Below, in pieces: positions 11,034 to 22,500 of a DNA stretch of 64,000 nt. The stretch is from positions 62,001 to 126,000 of the forward strand of contig BDIU01000068.1 of NCBI GenBank assembly GCA_002118135.1. Direction: 5' to 3'. The notes beneath the pieces are model-generated. The model was not told the DNA's origin. It saw only the letters and a list, made by a program, of their open reading frames with translations, and searched no databases. The DNA is from Trebouxia sp. TZW2008 (Eukaryota; Chlorophyta; Trebouxiophyceae; Trebouxiales; Trebouxiaceae). Position 1 is the stretch's first letter. Each line of letters opens with the position of its first letter. A program made the position numbers and the translations under genes.

Positions 11034-14000
11034 ATGAACACGCAGCCTTCGCGAAAGGCAGCAGCGGTCGGATGCATCATCACTGTGCTGCACTGCGCTG
11101 TGGCGAGAGCATTAGCGCCATCATGTCTCGGTATCAATGGAGAGTCGGTAGACTGGTGAGGCACTGATCTCTACATCAGCGTGCGAAACTGGCTTGCCTG
11201 CAGTTTGTACTGTCGCAAATCGCAGGTGGGTGGCTTTGAAGTTTCCTGGTGGCGACGCTTTTGCATACTTGGATAATAGCACAGCGCAGCTTCCATCTGG
11301 AAGGCTTGCCTGGCATCAAGGCTATGCTTGGGCTGACACCTCTGGCCAGCCATTGGCTGCAACATTACAGCAGCTCTACCAACAACCTGTTGATCAGGTA
11401 CACCGACATGACGCTCAGCAAAGACAGAGAATAAGCTTTGTTTGGCACCTGTCTGTCCATGGCAAAGTGTGTAATTACTGTGTCACAATTATGTCATACC
11501 AAGGAAATTTTCTGTCTTTGGCGTATCACAATCATGGCAAAATCTGACTCTATCATGTCACAATAAGGTGATATCTGACTTTGTCACGTCACAACCACAG
11601 GTAAAATCTGTCTTTGTTACTTCAATGTCATGACACTTTCTCTCCCAGGCCAAGGCTCAACCATGGCAAGTCTTGTCATGTCAAGTTCTGTGCTTGGCAT
11701 TTTGCATGCAGGAGCTACGGTGCATTATTTGGAAAGGCACAATCATGACAAAGTCATGTCATGTCAAAGGCTGTGTATGACACTGTATGTGACAGTGTGC
11801 ATGACAGTGTGCATGACAGTGTGTATGACAGTGTGTATGACAATATGCATGACAGGGTGCATGGCAGTGTGCATGCAGGAGTTGGGGTACATCATATGGA
11901 ATGATGAGTTTCCTGGGGGCGACCCCCCTGTTTGGGAAGGGGGCGCCCATGCCAAGGGGGTTTTGGGTCTAGGCCTGACTCAAGGCTTCTATCTGCTTCA
12001 TTCAGTACCCAAATTCCCTGCACCTGCATCGGTCAACTGCAGCAAAGCATTTGGGAATGGCACATATACAGGCATAGCCCTTGTGAGTCAAACCCATTCA
12101 TTTGTCTGCAATGCTTGTCACATGACTGACGACACTTCATGTGAGAGTGGTTGACACGCTGATGCGCTCATCAAATCTGCATACCTCCAACCCTTGTTGG
12201 AAAGCTGATGACTGTGCATCAGCTGTGTTCATGGCAACTGTGTTGATTTGCGCTTGCACGAGTTTGTCTGTCACAGACGCTTTGTTTCCTGAATTGCATA
12301 GCGTGCCATGCACTGAGCTTGCAGCTCAAAACGACTTGCAAATATTGTGTCATATGCCAAATTGCACGTGTTGCAATGCTGAAGCCTTGCTGTGATGCTG
12401 TTTAGTAAGTCCATGATGACTGGTACACTAAACTCACTTTGTAAGGCCATTTGATGCCAGGACAATCTTGACGTGTGGACAACGCCATTGGTAATCACTG
12501 CATTTGACTGCTGTGGTCCCTCTGAGTAAGGACAAACTGGTGTAAGGGCAAGTTTCTTGGTGACCAAAGCAGTTGTTACAAAGAGAGCTTACTGTATAGA
12601 ATTGCATGTCATGCGTGTGACTAAAGCTTTGTCACACCCCATATGCAGGCACAGCAGCTGTATGGCCAGAGCTTCCTCTGCATGACGATGGGAGCCTCAG
12701 ATCTCAATACAATTGCCCAGATGGCTACGGTGCGCCAAACACCCTGCTCTGTGAAATGCAAAGTCAAAAAATGTGGGTTTTGATTGACAGCAACGCATGC
12801 ATGACAAGGGGCCCCCAAGATCTTGACACAATTGCCAGCATGGCTACGGTAAGTTTTGCACCCTGTTGTGCATGCTGCAAAGTCATCGAGCAGCACTGTG
12901 TGCTGGAGATGCATTGATTTGGGGGTGACATGCAATGTGCCTATCTGAGTAGCGCTAAAGCTTGAGGCTTAGCTGGCAACAATGATAAAGAGCACAAATG
13001 TGAATCAGTGAGAATGTCTGAGCATGCTCTTGGACTTTTTTCATGACATATGAGTACAAGCAGCCTTGCTGCAAACACTGTGCGTGCACTCAATGCTCAT
13101 GTGCAAAAGCAATGTCAGCCACTTGCAAACAAATGCACACAATTTTACAAAGGCTGAGGGCATGCTCAACTGACTAGCCAAATCCTTGCTGTGACAGATG
13201 TTGTGCAACTGCGCGTTAGGATGAAGAGGTGTGGGTATATGACCATCACATACCCTTGGAGATGAGCCAAAGTTACCCTTCAGCAGTGGAGCTTGCTTCT
13301 GCCGCTTATGGCAGAACCGTCTTGTCACAAGGTAAAAAGAGGGTTCTGCATGCTTTCAACAGCTGGCAAGGCTGATTCCACTTGACACATGATGCCAAAG
13401 TTCAAATGCCAATTGAATTCAGGCAATCATTTACATAGTGAAAGGACCCACCCCTCCCCAAAAGAAGCTGCATAGAGACGCATGTTGTGATCACAGCCAT
13501 CAGATGACTGAGCATACTTTGCTCCTCAAGCACTCCACAGTGAGTTACAGCGTGATGGTGTCATTTCATTACTGCTGCAGCATGCAACAGCACCTACAAG
13601 GCTCATGTGCAGTTTTGCTACCTGCCATCTACAAACATCTGCACGCAAAGTCAATATGCAAGCGCTCAGTGGCAAAGTGTTATCACAACAAATTGTCTTT
13701 CATTTCTTTTGTTGCGCCTGCAGACTTGCGTGTGATCCGGGCGGGGATTCCCTTCACACCCTTGGGGGGAAAGGGGGGGTGGTATCGGCAAACAATGCAT
13801 CATCGTGGCAAAAAGCCACATTGCTCTTCTGGCTTTCAACTTAGGCTATGCTTGCAGAATCGCCTGTGATTCGTTGGGGGGAGCCCCTTGAGACCCTGAG
13901 GGGTCAACAGGCCATTACTTTTGCCAAGTCCCCTAGCATCAGCCCCATCTTCTTGTACGAGCAGGTGACTTATGTTGGCTTGGTTATTTGGAAAGTTTTA

Positions 14001-15134
14001 TGGTGTCATGACTGTCTCTGTCTGGCTGACTGTCGCAAACTTTAGGTGCCAACTTTGCCAGATTGTTTTCCTGGCGCGAGCTTTGTCTTCTTGTGTGAGC
14101 AGGTGACTCGTTCTGCTAGTTACTGTAGTCTATTTTTGATTTTGTGTCAACATATTTGGACCTCCTCTTCATCACTGTTGACACAGGTTGTAAAACCGTC
14201 ACTGCAGTCAGGAATGCTGTGGCAGACTTGGCAGCACGGCATAGGGGGTTTGCTACCCTTCTGCCCTTCCCTGCTTTGCCAATCCTTCTCCTTCACAGTG
14301 GCAGTACCTACAAAGCCACAGTTTGTGACTGTATTCACAACGTTGACCATCTCATTTGTTTTTGATCTTAGGTTGTACAACCATCACTGCATCCCTTTGT
14401 CTTACAGCTATCAGCACTTGGAAATGCCAAATTGTCTTGGGAAGGGCAGTGATCTCATGTTTTGTGTGTAAATGGTTGTAGAGCCATCACTACAGTCAGG
14501 CATGCTGTGGGAAACTTGGCAGCACGGCTTAGGGGACCTGCCACCCGACTGCCTGGCCCTACTTAACCCATTCTTCTTCGTCATAGCTGCAGCAGTTGCA
14601 GTGCCTGAACCCTTCATTGCATTGGCAGCAGTTGTTCATCTTCTTCTGTGTGCGTTGCAGATTGTAGAGCCATCACTGCAGTCAGGAATGCTGTGGGAGA
14701 CTTGGCAGCATGGCTCAGGGGACTTACCACCCAATTGCCCTTCCCTGCTCCACCCCTTCTTCTCCTTCACAGTTGCAGCAGTTGCAGTGCCTGAGGGTGC
14801 TGGCTGGTATGTGCTCCAAGACCATTCCAAGTGGGGCGTCACATCCGATGTTGTCCCTTCCTGCTGTCAACAAGAGGTGAACTTATGCAAGTCATGCCTA
14901 GCGCGCATGACAGCAGGGTGACTTAGGCTTGCAGGGCAGAAGTGTTTCTGAGGAATTGGCTTTTGTGTGTCTTCTCAGGCAAGTCATGCAGCCTCTGACA
15001 GACTTCTGTCGCCCTGACAGCAGAGTTGCATTTGCTTGTAGGGCAGTCTCTCCATCAATGCCAGTGCAGTGAGAGCTGTGTGCTTTGGAGACCTCAACAG
15101 GTGTGTCTCTCGCCTGCTGAGGCTGATCACATAA
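11034..15134 (+). CDS. Deoxyribonuclease II
   Basis: Acid endonuclease of the DNase II family (phospholipase-D-like active site), normally secreted or lysosomal/vacuolar, cutting DNA without a metal ion. Exons: 11034-11155, 11226-11397, 11879-12082, 12649-12729, 13220-13331, 13858-13964, 14661-14876, 15042-15134; every junction phase agrees. The product is 368 residues, the family's usual size. Residues 1-25 look like a signal peptide. After it come CLGINGESVDWW (family pattern C...G..VDWW), GYIIWNDE, GGAHAKGV (first catalytic HxK), LLHSVPKFP, YGQSFLCMT, ITFAKSP, PSLQSGMLWETW, QDHSKWGV (second catalytic HxK) and a short C-terminus with VCFGDLNR, parallel to the family's C-G-D-hydrophobic-N-R. 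Both HxK motifs are intact, so activity is likely. DNase II is absent from land plants as far as I know. Decayed copies of exons 4, 6 and 7 lie in its introns. Confidence 0.9.
11560..11878. repeat. Minisatellite in DNase II intron 2
   Basis: Near 11775-11870, eight or so units of a 12-mer close to GTGTGCATGACA run directly up to the acceptor of exon 3 (GCATGCAG|GAG). Upstream, at 11530-11640, AAAATCTGACTYTRTCATGTCACAA blocks recur about three times. Confidence 0.85.
12426..12594. mobile_element. TIR element (MITE-like), copy B
   Basis: A 169-bp relative of the element at 5640: starts CACTAAACTCACTTTGTAAGG, ends TTACAAAGAGAGCTTACTG, flanked by TA on both sides. It lies in intron 3 of the DNase II gene. 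Confidence 0.8.
12805..14620 (+). repeat. Decayed copies of DNase II exons 4, 6 and 7
   Basis: About 12805-12848 repeats the end of exon 4 but is frameshifted, with a consensus-like donor GTAAGT. About 13728-13835 repeats the start of exon 6 (DLRVIRAGIPF against ESPVIRWGEPL). About 14043-14102 repeats the end of exon 6 with its donor. About 14189-14310 and 14474-14620 are two copies of exon 7 (PSLQSGMLW with ETW or QTW). The exon 7 copies are open but lack the HxK segment, so inclusion in place of exon 7 would remove the second catalytic motif. Confidence 0.8.
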
Positions 15135-17010
15135 ACGCATATGAAAGTGCTTCTGGGAACATAAGCTTTTATTAAGACCTTGCCATCATTGATGAGTGTT
15201 GTTGATTGTCCTTTTGTGTGACAGTGATTGTGCAGACAAAGCAGCATTGAAACAAAGGCAAAGCATCTGTCTCTGACTGTTGCATGCATACTGCATACAG
15301 CAACCCTTATTGGACACAAAATGCATTCCAATCAAAGACTCATTTGCTCGATTTGAAGTGCTGTGCAACACAAAGTCTGGCTTATTGCAGCTTGTGCTAC
15401 GCTCACGCAGCGGCAGTGCAAACCTCAGCATGCTGCATGCAAGGCAACAGTGAAATGGCCCATGCAGTCAATGTCAAAGCTGGATTGTTGCAGGCAGGAG
15501 CATCAAGCATACAGAGGCGGCAGCGCTGTTTGCCTTCTGAAAAATGATGCATTCTGGGCAACATGGTCTGATTTGATACAGAAGACACAGAGTTGCAGTG
15601 ACCGTGTGAGGCAAAACACATCACTGGTGACTTACCAGAACTCAGAGCCTGAATCCAGCATGGCGTGAACACATGCAGTCATTTGAAGCCTGCATGTTTT
15701 TTGGCATTAAAAGAAGTTATGCGTCTGTGATCAACACTACATTGCTTTGTGCCACGTTGCAGTCGATGTCCGTTTAATGTGGAGCACATTTGATTTAGAC
15801 GAATCATTGCTGATTCTTACACAATCTATCCGATCAATGTCATGCAACGTGCTGTTTCTGGTGATGGCCCAAGCGCACGTCAACAAAACTTGGATTAAAA
15901 GAGTGCAGTCAAAGTATCTACAGGTCAAACAGTCATGATCAACATTAAAATATGTGTTGTTTTGTATCAAAGGCTGCAAGCATACAAGGCAGTTCAAACC
16001 CTCAACTCTGTACATGAGGACAGTGTACAGGTTTAGCTAGGCTTTGTTTTGCGAGCTCGAGGTCATGAGGTCTCAGTCAGAAAAGGGCACTGCAGCTTAG
16101 AAATTTGCCGTATACTTCCAGGATCTTTTATGTCTCTGCTGGCGCTGCACACTTTATGCTGACACACATCACCTGCAAGTCAATGCAAATATTGCACAAT
16201 TGGCTGACAGCAACATGGAACAACTGTCTCTGCAATGCATGTCAACCAGAGCAGATACGCATTGCAGCAATGACTGGACAGCCCTGGCACAGTTGCGACA
16301 ACTGAGACATGCTCTGTTTTGAAGCCCAATGCTTAGTCAACAGATAATTTTGCCTCATACTGCTGCAAGCATCACATTACAAACAAGATGTCTACACGAA
16401 CACGTTTTGGGTTGCTAGGCAAAGCTTCTCGATGCCAGAGTCTGATGTGTGCTGAATTTGCCCCAGGCAGATACAGCTTCAGACTAGTTTCACGCTGGCA
16501 TACCTCGCATTCAAGTTTGCTGATGGGCTCAGAAATCATGGTCAAACCTGAGCTACAGGAGCTTTACTGCACGATAACTTACCAGGAATCAACTGCTGGC
16601 CTGTCATGGCTATGATCAAGCTGGCTTGCCAGCAGAATGCAAGCAAGTGGACATGCATGATTTTCCGCATCAACATCATAGCCTAGTAGGGTGCAGCAAA
16701 ATGTTGTTGGGTGGAGATGTGCAACAACAGACATACATGCATCTCTCTGCTGTGATCCTGAACTGTACAACAATGCCTTGAACAGTAATACTACGCTCTT
16801 TCTGACCATGTTGCACAGCTCACCTGATCATCAGGCCTTCCAGGAGCTTAAGCTTGGGTTGAGGAAGGTTACGGCGCAGGATGATCTTGCGTGTGAGTGA
16901 CTGGGGCTGATTTGTCAAATCCAAGCATCTGCATGACACACACTCATGACCCCTCTGTGTCAAGCAAGGCTGTTGCAGCATTGCAACATTGTTTTGGAGA
17001 GCGTTTATGC
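15135..17010. other. Intergenic stretch, no supported gene
   Basis: Between the DNase II stop and the methyltransferase stop. Short open frames occur on both strands. Minus-strand segments at about 16565-16760 (strong donor TG|GTAAGT) and 16508-16555 could be extra 3' exons of the methyltransferase gene, but I could not confirm a terminal exon. Nothing else is recognised. Confidence 0.5.
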
Positions 17011-18325
17011 TTACGTTGTGTACATGCAGCATCTGGCCTTGTTGTCAATGAGCCATGGAATACTGATCTCAGTCTCCACAGTGGTATTGCAGTATCCAGA
17101 ATATTTGCAAGCTTTGTACCTGCAGAAGCGACCTTGTCATACAATCGGAAGAGCTTGCTATGCTTGTCAGGAGCTTGCGTGCTCCTACCTGCCAGGCCAT
17201 CCAAGAAGCAGGCAAGCGCCTCTGCTGACCAATTTGCTGAGCGTCATGTCATCAAAAAGCTCCTGTAAGGTCTCATGCACATACCAGCCAATGATGAATT
17301 GTGCATGAGCCATGATGTCCCACAATTGCTTGTCATGAGCGTCATACAAGTCTAGCTGGTAGCCAACAACGTGGTTAGTTTCATTGGCTGTGTCACAAAG
17401 AGCATGCCAAGCTGTCTTCCAGTCAGCTGAGTCAATGAGCATGTAGTTAGCTGACTTGATGCCAAGTTTCTTTAGCAGGTACGCCTGCACAGCAGAAAGA
17501 CTTGGTGTCAAGAAAGCTGTCGACAGGCTTTAAAGATGTGCAAGCCCAAAAACATCATCATGTACATGTTGCAAAAGCAACATGACTGTTGTAAGACTTG
17601 CATGGCTGCAACAACAAAACATCAGGTTTGTCACCTTCACAGCTCTAAGCTCTGGTGCTGGTCCGCATCCAAGAATCACAACCCATGGTGCATTGTCCAC
17701 AGGGGTATTATGGACAAAGTTGGATTGCAGCCCAGAAATCAAGCCATCAAGAGGCTCTGTAGACCTCCAAAGGTTGATGCTTTTGCGGATTGCTTGATCA
17801 CAAGCCTCCGTGTTCAATGCTGCATGAACAGCTTCTGCATTGATCAAGAATCTGTGCTCTGCAAACTCCATTTGCAGGGGAGGATTATGGTAGTCCCAAA
17901 AGTACCCATACTCTTTCCAGCTGCAGCAGCGGGTAAATGCTGTATGAGTGTATGTCAGAACATCACGAAGATATGCAAGGGTCACATGGTGGCAGCTGCA
18001 TACAAATATAGAACATAACGCATTGCAACAAACAGATTTTGCAAATGCTTACAGAGTCAGAGCTGAACGTATGTATGCAAGCAGAACCTGCAGAATATGC
18101 ATGACATTGTGTGTCCATGCACACGCCTTTGTTTCTGCAGCTTTGCTGCAAAGCACGGACCCAAGCATTTTTTGAAGGCATACCGGCTGTAAATTGCCCC
18201 ATCCTGCCGCATCAGCGAATGTTGCTGATCATGAAATTTACTCAGGCTGTCCCATTTGCTTGTCAAAGCTTGACATACTCTGTCGCTTGCAGCTGTTGCG
18301 GAAAAGTAAAGTGCACGTGAGTCAT
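17011..18325 (-). CDS. SAM-dependent methyltransferase-like protein
   Basis: Minus-strand exons 18325-18127, 17995-17635, 17484-17189 and 17119-17011 (stop TAA) join in phase, giving about 320 residues; the 5' exon with the start codon is not identified. The second exon ends in WVVILGCGPAPELRAV, a Rossmann-type SAM-binding motif I (hydrophobic strand then GxG). The third exon holds YMLIDSADW, where an acidic residue after a second strand would bind the ribose, and GYQLDLYD and FIIGWYVHETL further on. Substrate unknown; no methyltransferase subfamily is recognised, and the leucine carboxyl methyltransferase pattern is not met. The intron after 18127 would begin GC (AG|GCGTGT), a non-canonical GC-AG intron; this is the only join I found that preserves frame. 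Confidence 0.6.
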
Positions 18326-19599
18326 CTGCATGCAGAAGCCAGTTTGGTCAAAAATGCAGTGGCCACAAAAAAACCCATTCTGGGGTTTGATTCTAGAGTT
18401 CAAGTTTCCTGTCAAATTCACCGTCACCACAATGTATACAACATGATGTTGCTCAAGTAATGTCAGCATGTGCATTCAGCTGGCAAATGGGAATGCGACA
18501 GAAGGACCAAGGTCATCTGTATTCAAACTGCGGCTAAACTCTACAAGAAGTTGATGAGCACTGCAAATTCCAGTTGAGCTAGGTTGCTCAACTTCAGGTT
18601 TGTTTGTTCAACGGTCAAGATGACTACCAATATCCTCGTCATTTTACATTGCTGCATAAAAGGCTGTTTGAGAGTTGAGAGCTTGCACAGCAATTATGAC
18701 ACCTGACAGCTGCAGATTAACTTGCAGGTTGAACTTCCAATTCTTAACTTTCAGTACTTATGAGATCTGATCATAACTGGCACCTGGGTCGCTATAGGTT
18801 CCGCTGAAAGGATTGCGGCTGGTGGAACCAATGGGTCGCAGTAAGGGTTACTGACGGGGCCAAGACTCGCGAATGGCTTGTGAACATTCTGACCGCGAAA
18901 GTTGAGGGCTTCAAGCCGACCTGCAGAGTGGCCAGCACATCACACCACGAGGAGTCGACAACAAAGTCAAGCAAAATTACTTCAGGCAGAAATACTTGTA
19001 AGCCCGTCTATCTCAGAATCTGAAGGCTGGCTGCTGTCGGTCATGTGGACCGAAGCACTGGTTCAGATATCCATCGCTTGACATTCAAAGGACACCAGCA
19101 AGGTCCCTTTTTACAACAGCGTGCAATCTTTCCGACAAATCTAGGAAGTCACAAATCTCAATCTGCCACACGGCACAATCTCGGACGGCACCTAAAAATT
19201 GAGCGTTACATCGCGTGCAGGGCCGTAACGCCCAGCGATGACGTAAGATAGGTCAAACGCAAAAGACTGCCAGCAGCGAGGTTTCGGCAATCTGGGGACA
19301 TAGCGCTGAGCGTATTGCAGATGCCCCAAGGGCGGAGTTGGGGTTGCCGCTATCGAGACGAGTTTGACATGACAACGGTGAGGTCAAGTTTAGCTTACAA
19401 GAAGTTGCATGACGTTCGTATTGCTTTGATGCTTTGCCAAATTGAGCGTTCTTGCTTGCTGCATCAGCTTCAGCATCTGATGCAACTTCAGCAGCGCGCA
19501 ATTATATGCAACGTCCTATCGCATCACCGCTGAAACGCTGTGTGTTGGCAGCCACCTTACCATCGTGAGCGCTGACTGGCTTCTCGAGCCCTCAGCTCG
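18326..19599. other. Intergenic stretch with one short ORF-like block
   Basis: Lies between two divergent genes (methyltransferase on -, membrane protein on +), so both promoters should be here. About 18822-19015 (+) is open for some 64 codons and more GC-rich than its surroundings; the reading includes WWNQWVAVRVTDGAKTREW and a HHEE cluster. It has no ATG start and no recognised family. The rest shows nothing I can name. Confidence 0.4.
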
Positions 19600-22500
19600 A
19601 TGATGGCACATCGGCGCTCTCTTCTTGCCCTCCTGTTTTTCTGGTCGCTGTTGGTCTCAGCCAGCTTTTGTGCTGGAGCTCAAGACCAGTCTCCTCCGCT
19701 TGTCTCAAATGTGTGCCCTTCAGCAGCTGAGCCCGTTCTTACTGGCACCGATGGCAAGGACTACACACAGGTGTGACAATGACTTCTAGCGCTGTTTGCT
19801 GATGCATAAGGAGGTCGAAATACAAAGATTCAGAATTCATCAGCTCAAACTGTTGCACACCTATGCTCACAGATGAGTCCGCCTGCTATGCGGCTTTTGC
19901 TGCATACAGTCTACTGACACTCGCTATGATTTTTGACTATGCAGGTTCTGTCAGCAGAAGGGGTTGCTGATGCACAGCACTTCTTGCCTTTTGAGCTAGG
20001 ACGTGGTCTGCCGCTGGTCATAGTCAATGAGCCAGATAAAGCGCAGCCTACCCACTCTCAGTCACTTCCGCCCTCATTCACATCACCTTCTCCCCAGCAG
20101 CAGCCATCATTGCCTGCAGCACCTGCAGCCAAATTAGGCTCTACACCTGCAGCAACTGCAGCAAAGCCCAGTACAAAGCCTGTCAACTTCAGGCATCACC
20201 GTCACAGGGTTCCCTACGACATCTACCTAGCTGCAGTTCTGTCTCCAGAGTTCAACGCAGCCTGGGTGCCTCATGCATCTGTACCTATGGGTGGCCCCGT
20301 CATGTTCACGTCTCAGCATCAGCCAGCTGTAGTCAACTCTCCCCAGGACAAAGCTCTGTTGCACGAGTACCATCTTCTGGACTTGTGTAGTCAGCTGCCC
20401 AGAGGTGGCACTAGCTTGATTGCTGCAGCTGTTGGGTCAGCAATGCTTACAGCTACAAAGCGCCTGCCTGTTGAAGCCATCCCCATGCCATGGGTTCTGG
20501 CAGACATCATGTGTCTGCCTCTAGACCAGCCAGCAAACAGCACCACCGCCACCACCACCACCATCCGCGCACCGCTCACCGCGATCAGTAGCTCCTCCTC
20601 AGGCATTCAGTCACAGGCTGCAACTACAGCTGCAGCCTTCCCTGTGCCAAATGTGCCTGTGATGTTGGCTTCTGGTGATGATTTGTGCTTACCTGAGCAG
20701 CGGCCTGGGGGCAACACCACCATTGATGCAGCCTTTACACCCCATGAGTCTATCTCAGAATCTCAGCCACATGATGCCACCACTCATGCAGCTGTGGCTG
20801 CTCAAGCATCTACCTCAGGTGCTCAGCCAGTTGGTGCAGCTGTTGATGGAGTCGGTTTTCCATCATCCCCACCTGGAGTAAAGCCTTCCACAGTGGTTCT
20901 GACACCACTGAAGGCTGCCTGCAATCAGAGCTTGGCTGGGGTTAAATTACCTGACAACACCACCGCTACTGTTTCAGGTGAGTAGTTTGTTCATGACTGA
21001 CAGAATTTGCTCTGATTGCTCTTCAGCAACTTGGAAGCATCTTTTGCAACAGCTGTTTATTGTCTGTTGAGCATGGCTTTACGTGTTGCTGCATCCACAA
21101 AATTCACAGGAACCTGCCCCGATGCTGTCTTTCATCCAGGTTGTTGGGAACAGGTCATACTTTGCATGTGCGTCTGTCGCTGAACACTGCCCTTGAAGCA
21201 AGGTTCACTTTTGGTGTGTTCATGTACGTGCAGAGTCTGTTGGAAAGCTGGAGCCACTGAATTTTCCCATGAAGATCTGGACACCAGTGCCCACTTCCCT
21301 GCCCACAGCTGAGCTCGGCGTGCCCAACAGTACCTCTGCCGTTGCATCAGGTGACCCTCTTTGCGCCTGCAAGGTTTCATTTGTGGCATGGCTTTGCTTG
21401 CATTGCAGTAATGTGAGACATGACTGCAGTTGACATTTTTAATTGACTGACCATGTCAAGCCTGAATGATTATATCAGGCACGAAGCTCTGTCACAATGC
21501 AATCTTTGCTATTCAGGGATGCACAGTTCATCAAAGTTTGCATGTGTATCTGTTACTAACTGTCACTTGCATCCACCCTTAGACCAGGTATGATGCCTCG
21601 TCAAATTTGTCTTCTTCACGCAAAATCTGATGCATGTGGTGCTGCTGCTATACACATTTTGCATCTGGTATTGACCAACTGTTTTATATGACTTAACTCA
21701 TTGTCTGACATGCAGTGCCTGATGCAACGGCAGAGCCACAGTGCAAGAGCTGCAACTGCTATTGGGAGAACTGTCCTGACTGTCTGAGCTTGTGTGCTTC
21801 ATGCAGAGCCTGTGGCAAACCCAGAGCTGGTACACGAGCTACGGACTGCATTGTCCTGAATGTCTGACATTGTGTGCTTCATGCAGGATTTGTTGTGACT
21901 TCACAGCCATCGCAAATGCTCAACCGTCAGCCCAGCCTGTGCAGCTTAATGCGCCTACCTCTCTGCCTGCAAAACACCATTGTCATGTCTGACGGACCTC
22001 GTTCCCTTCATGCAGAGGTTGGTGCAAAGCCAGTGCCGATGCAAGAGCTTCGGCCCGTCGCTGTGAACCAGTCAGCACAGCCTGAGCAGCTCAGTGCGCC
22101 TGCCTCTAAGCCTGCAAAGTTGCGCTGGCCATCTGCTTCAACTGTGATGGTGCTGGGGGCAGTGGTGTGCTTCATTTTGGCGTTCAGTGGTGAGTCCCTT
22201 TGCATCTGCTTGCGTCTGCAGCGCTGTTCATTGTAACGTTGCCGCAACTGCATGCCCCTTTGGCATGCCCCAAGTTGCACAAGCACATTGCTCAGAATAT
22301 GAGAATGCTGTGCACATCTTTTAACAGGGTGCTTTGCATTTGGGTGCTTTGAAAGTAGTCACTCTTGTGCACATCCTTGCATTGCTCAGGACCTGTGGGT
22401 GCTGTTAACAAGCTTTTTCCATTTCCTGATAGCAACTGTATTGCACAAACGCTCCTGCTCATACAGCATCACTCACCTCATGTCATTTGACTGCAGATCT

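Noticed and set aside
11775..11878. Minus-strand frames rich in His and Cys as zinc-finger-like peptides
   Set aside because: They are translations of the 12-bp minisatellite; the periodic His/Cys pattern is an artefact.
17011..18325. Leucine carboxyl methyltransferase
   Set aside because: The motif I context is GCGPAPE, and the LCMT pattern around the glycine loop and the upstream INRG segment are not found.
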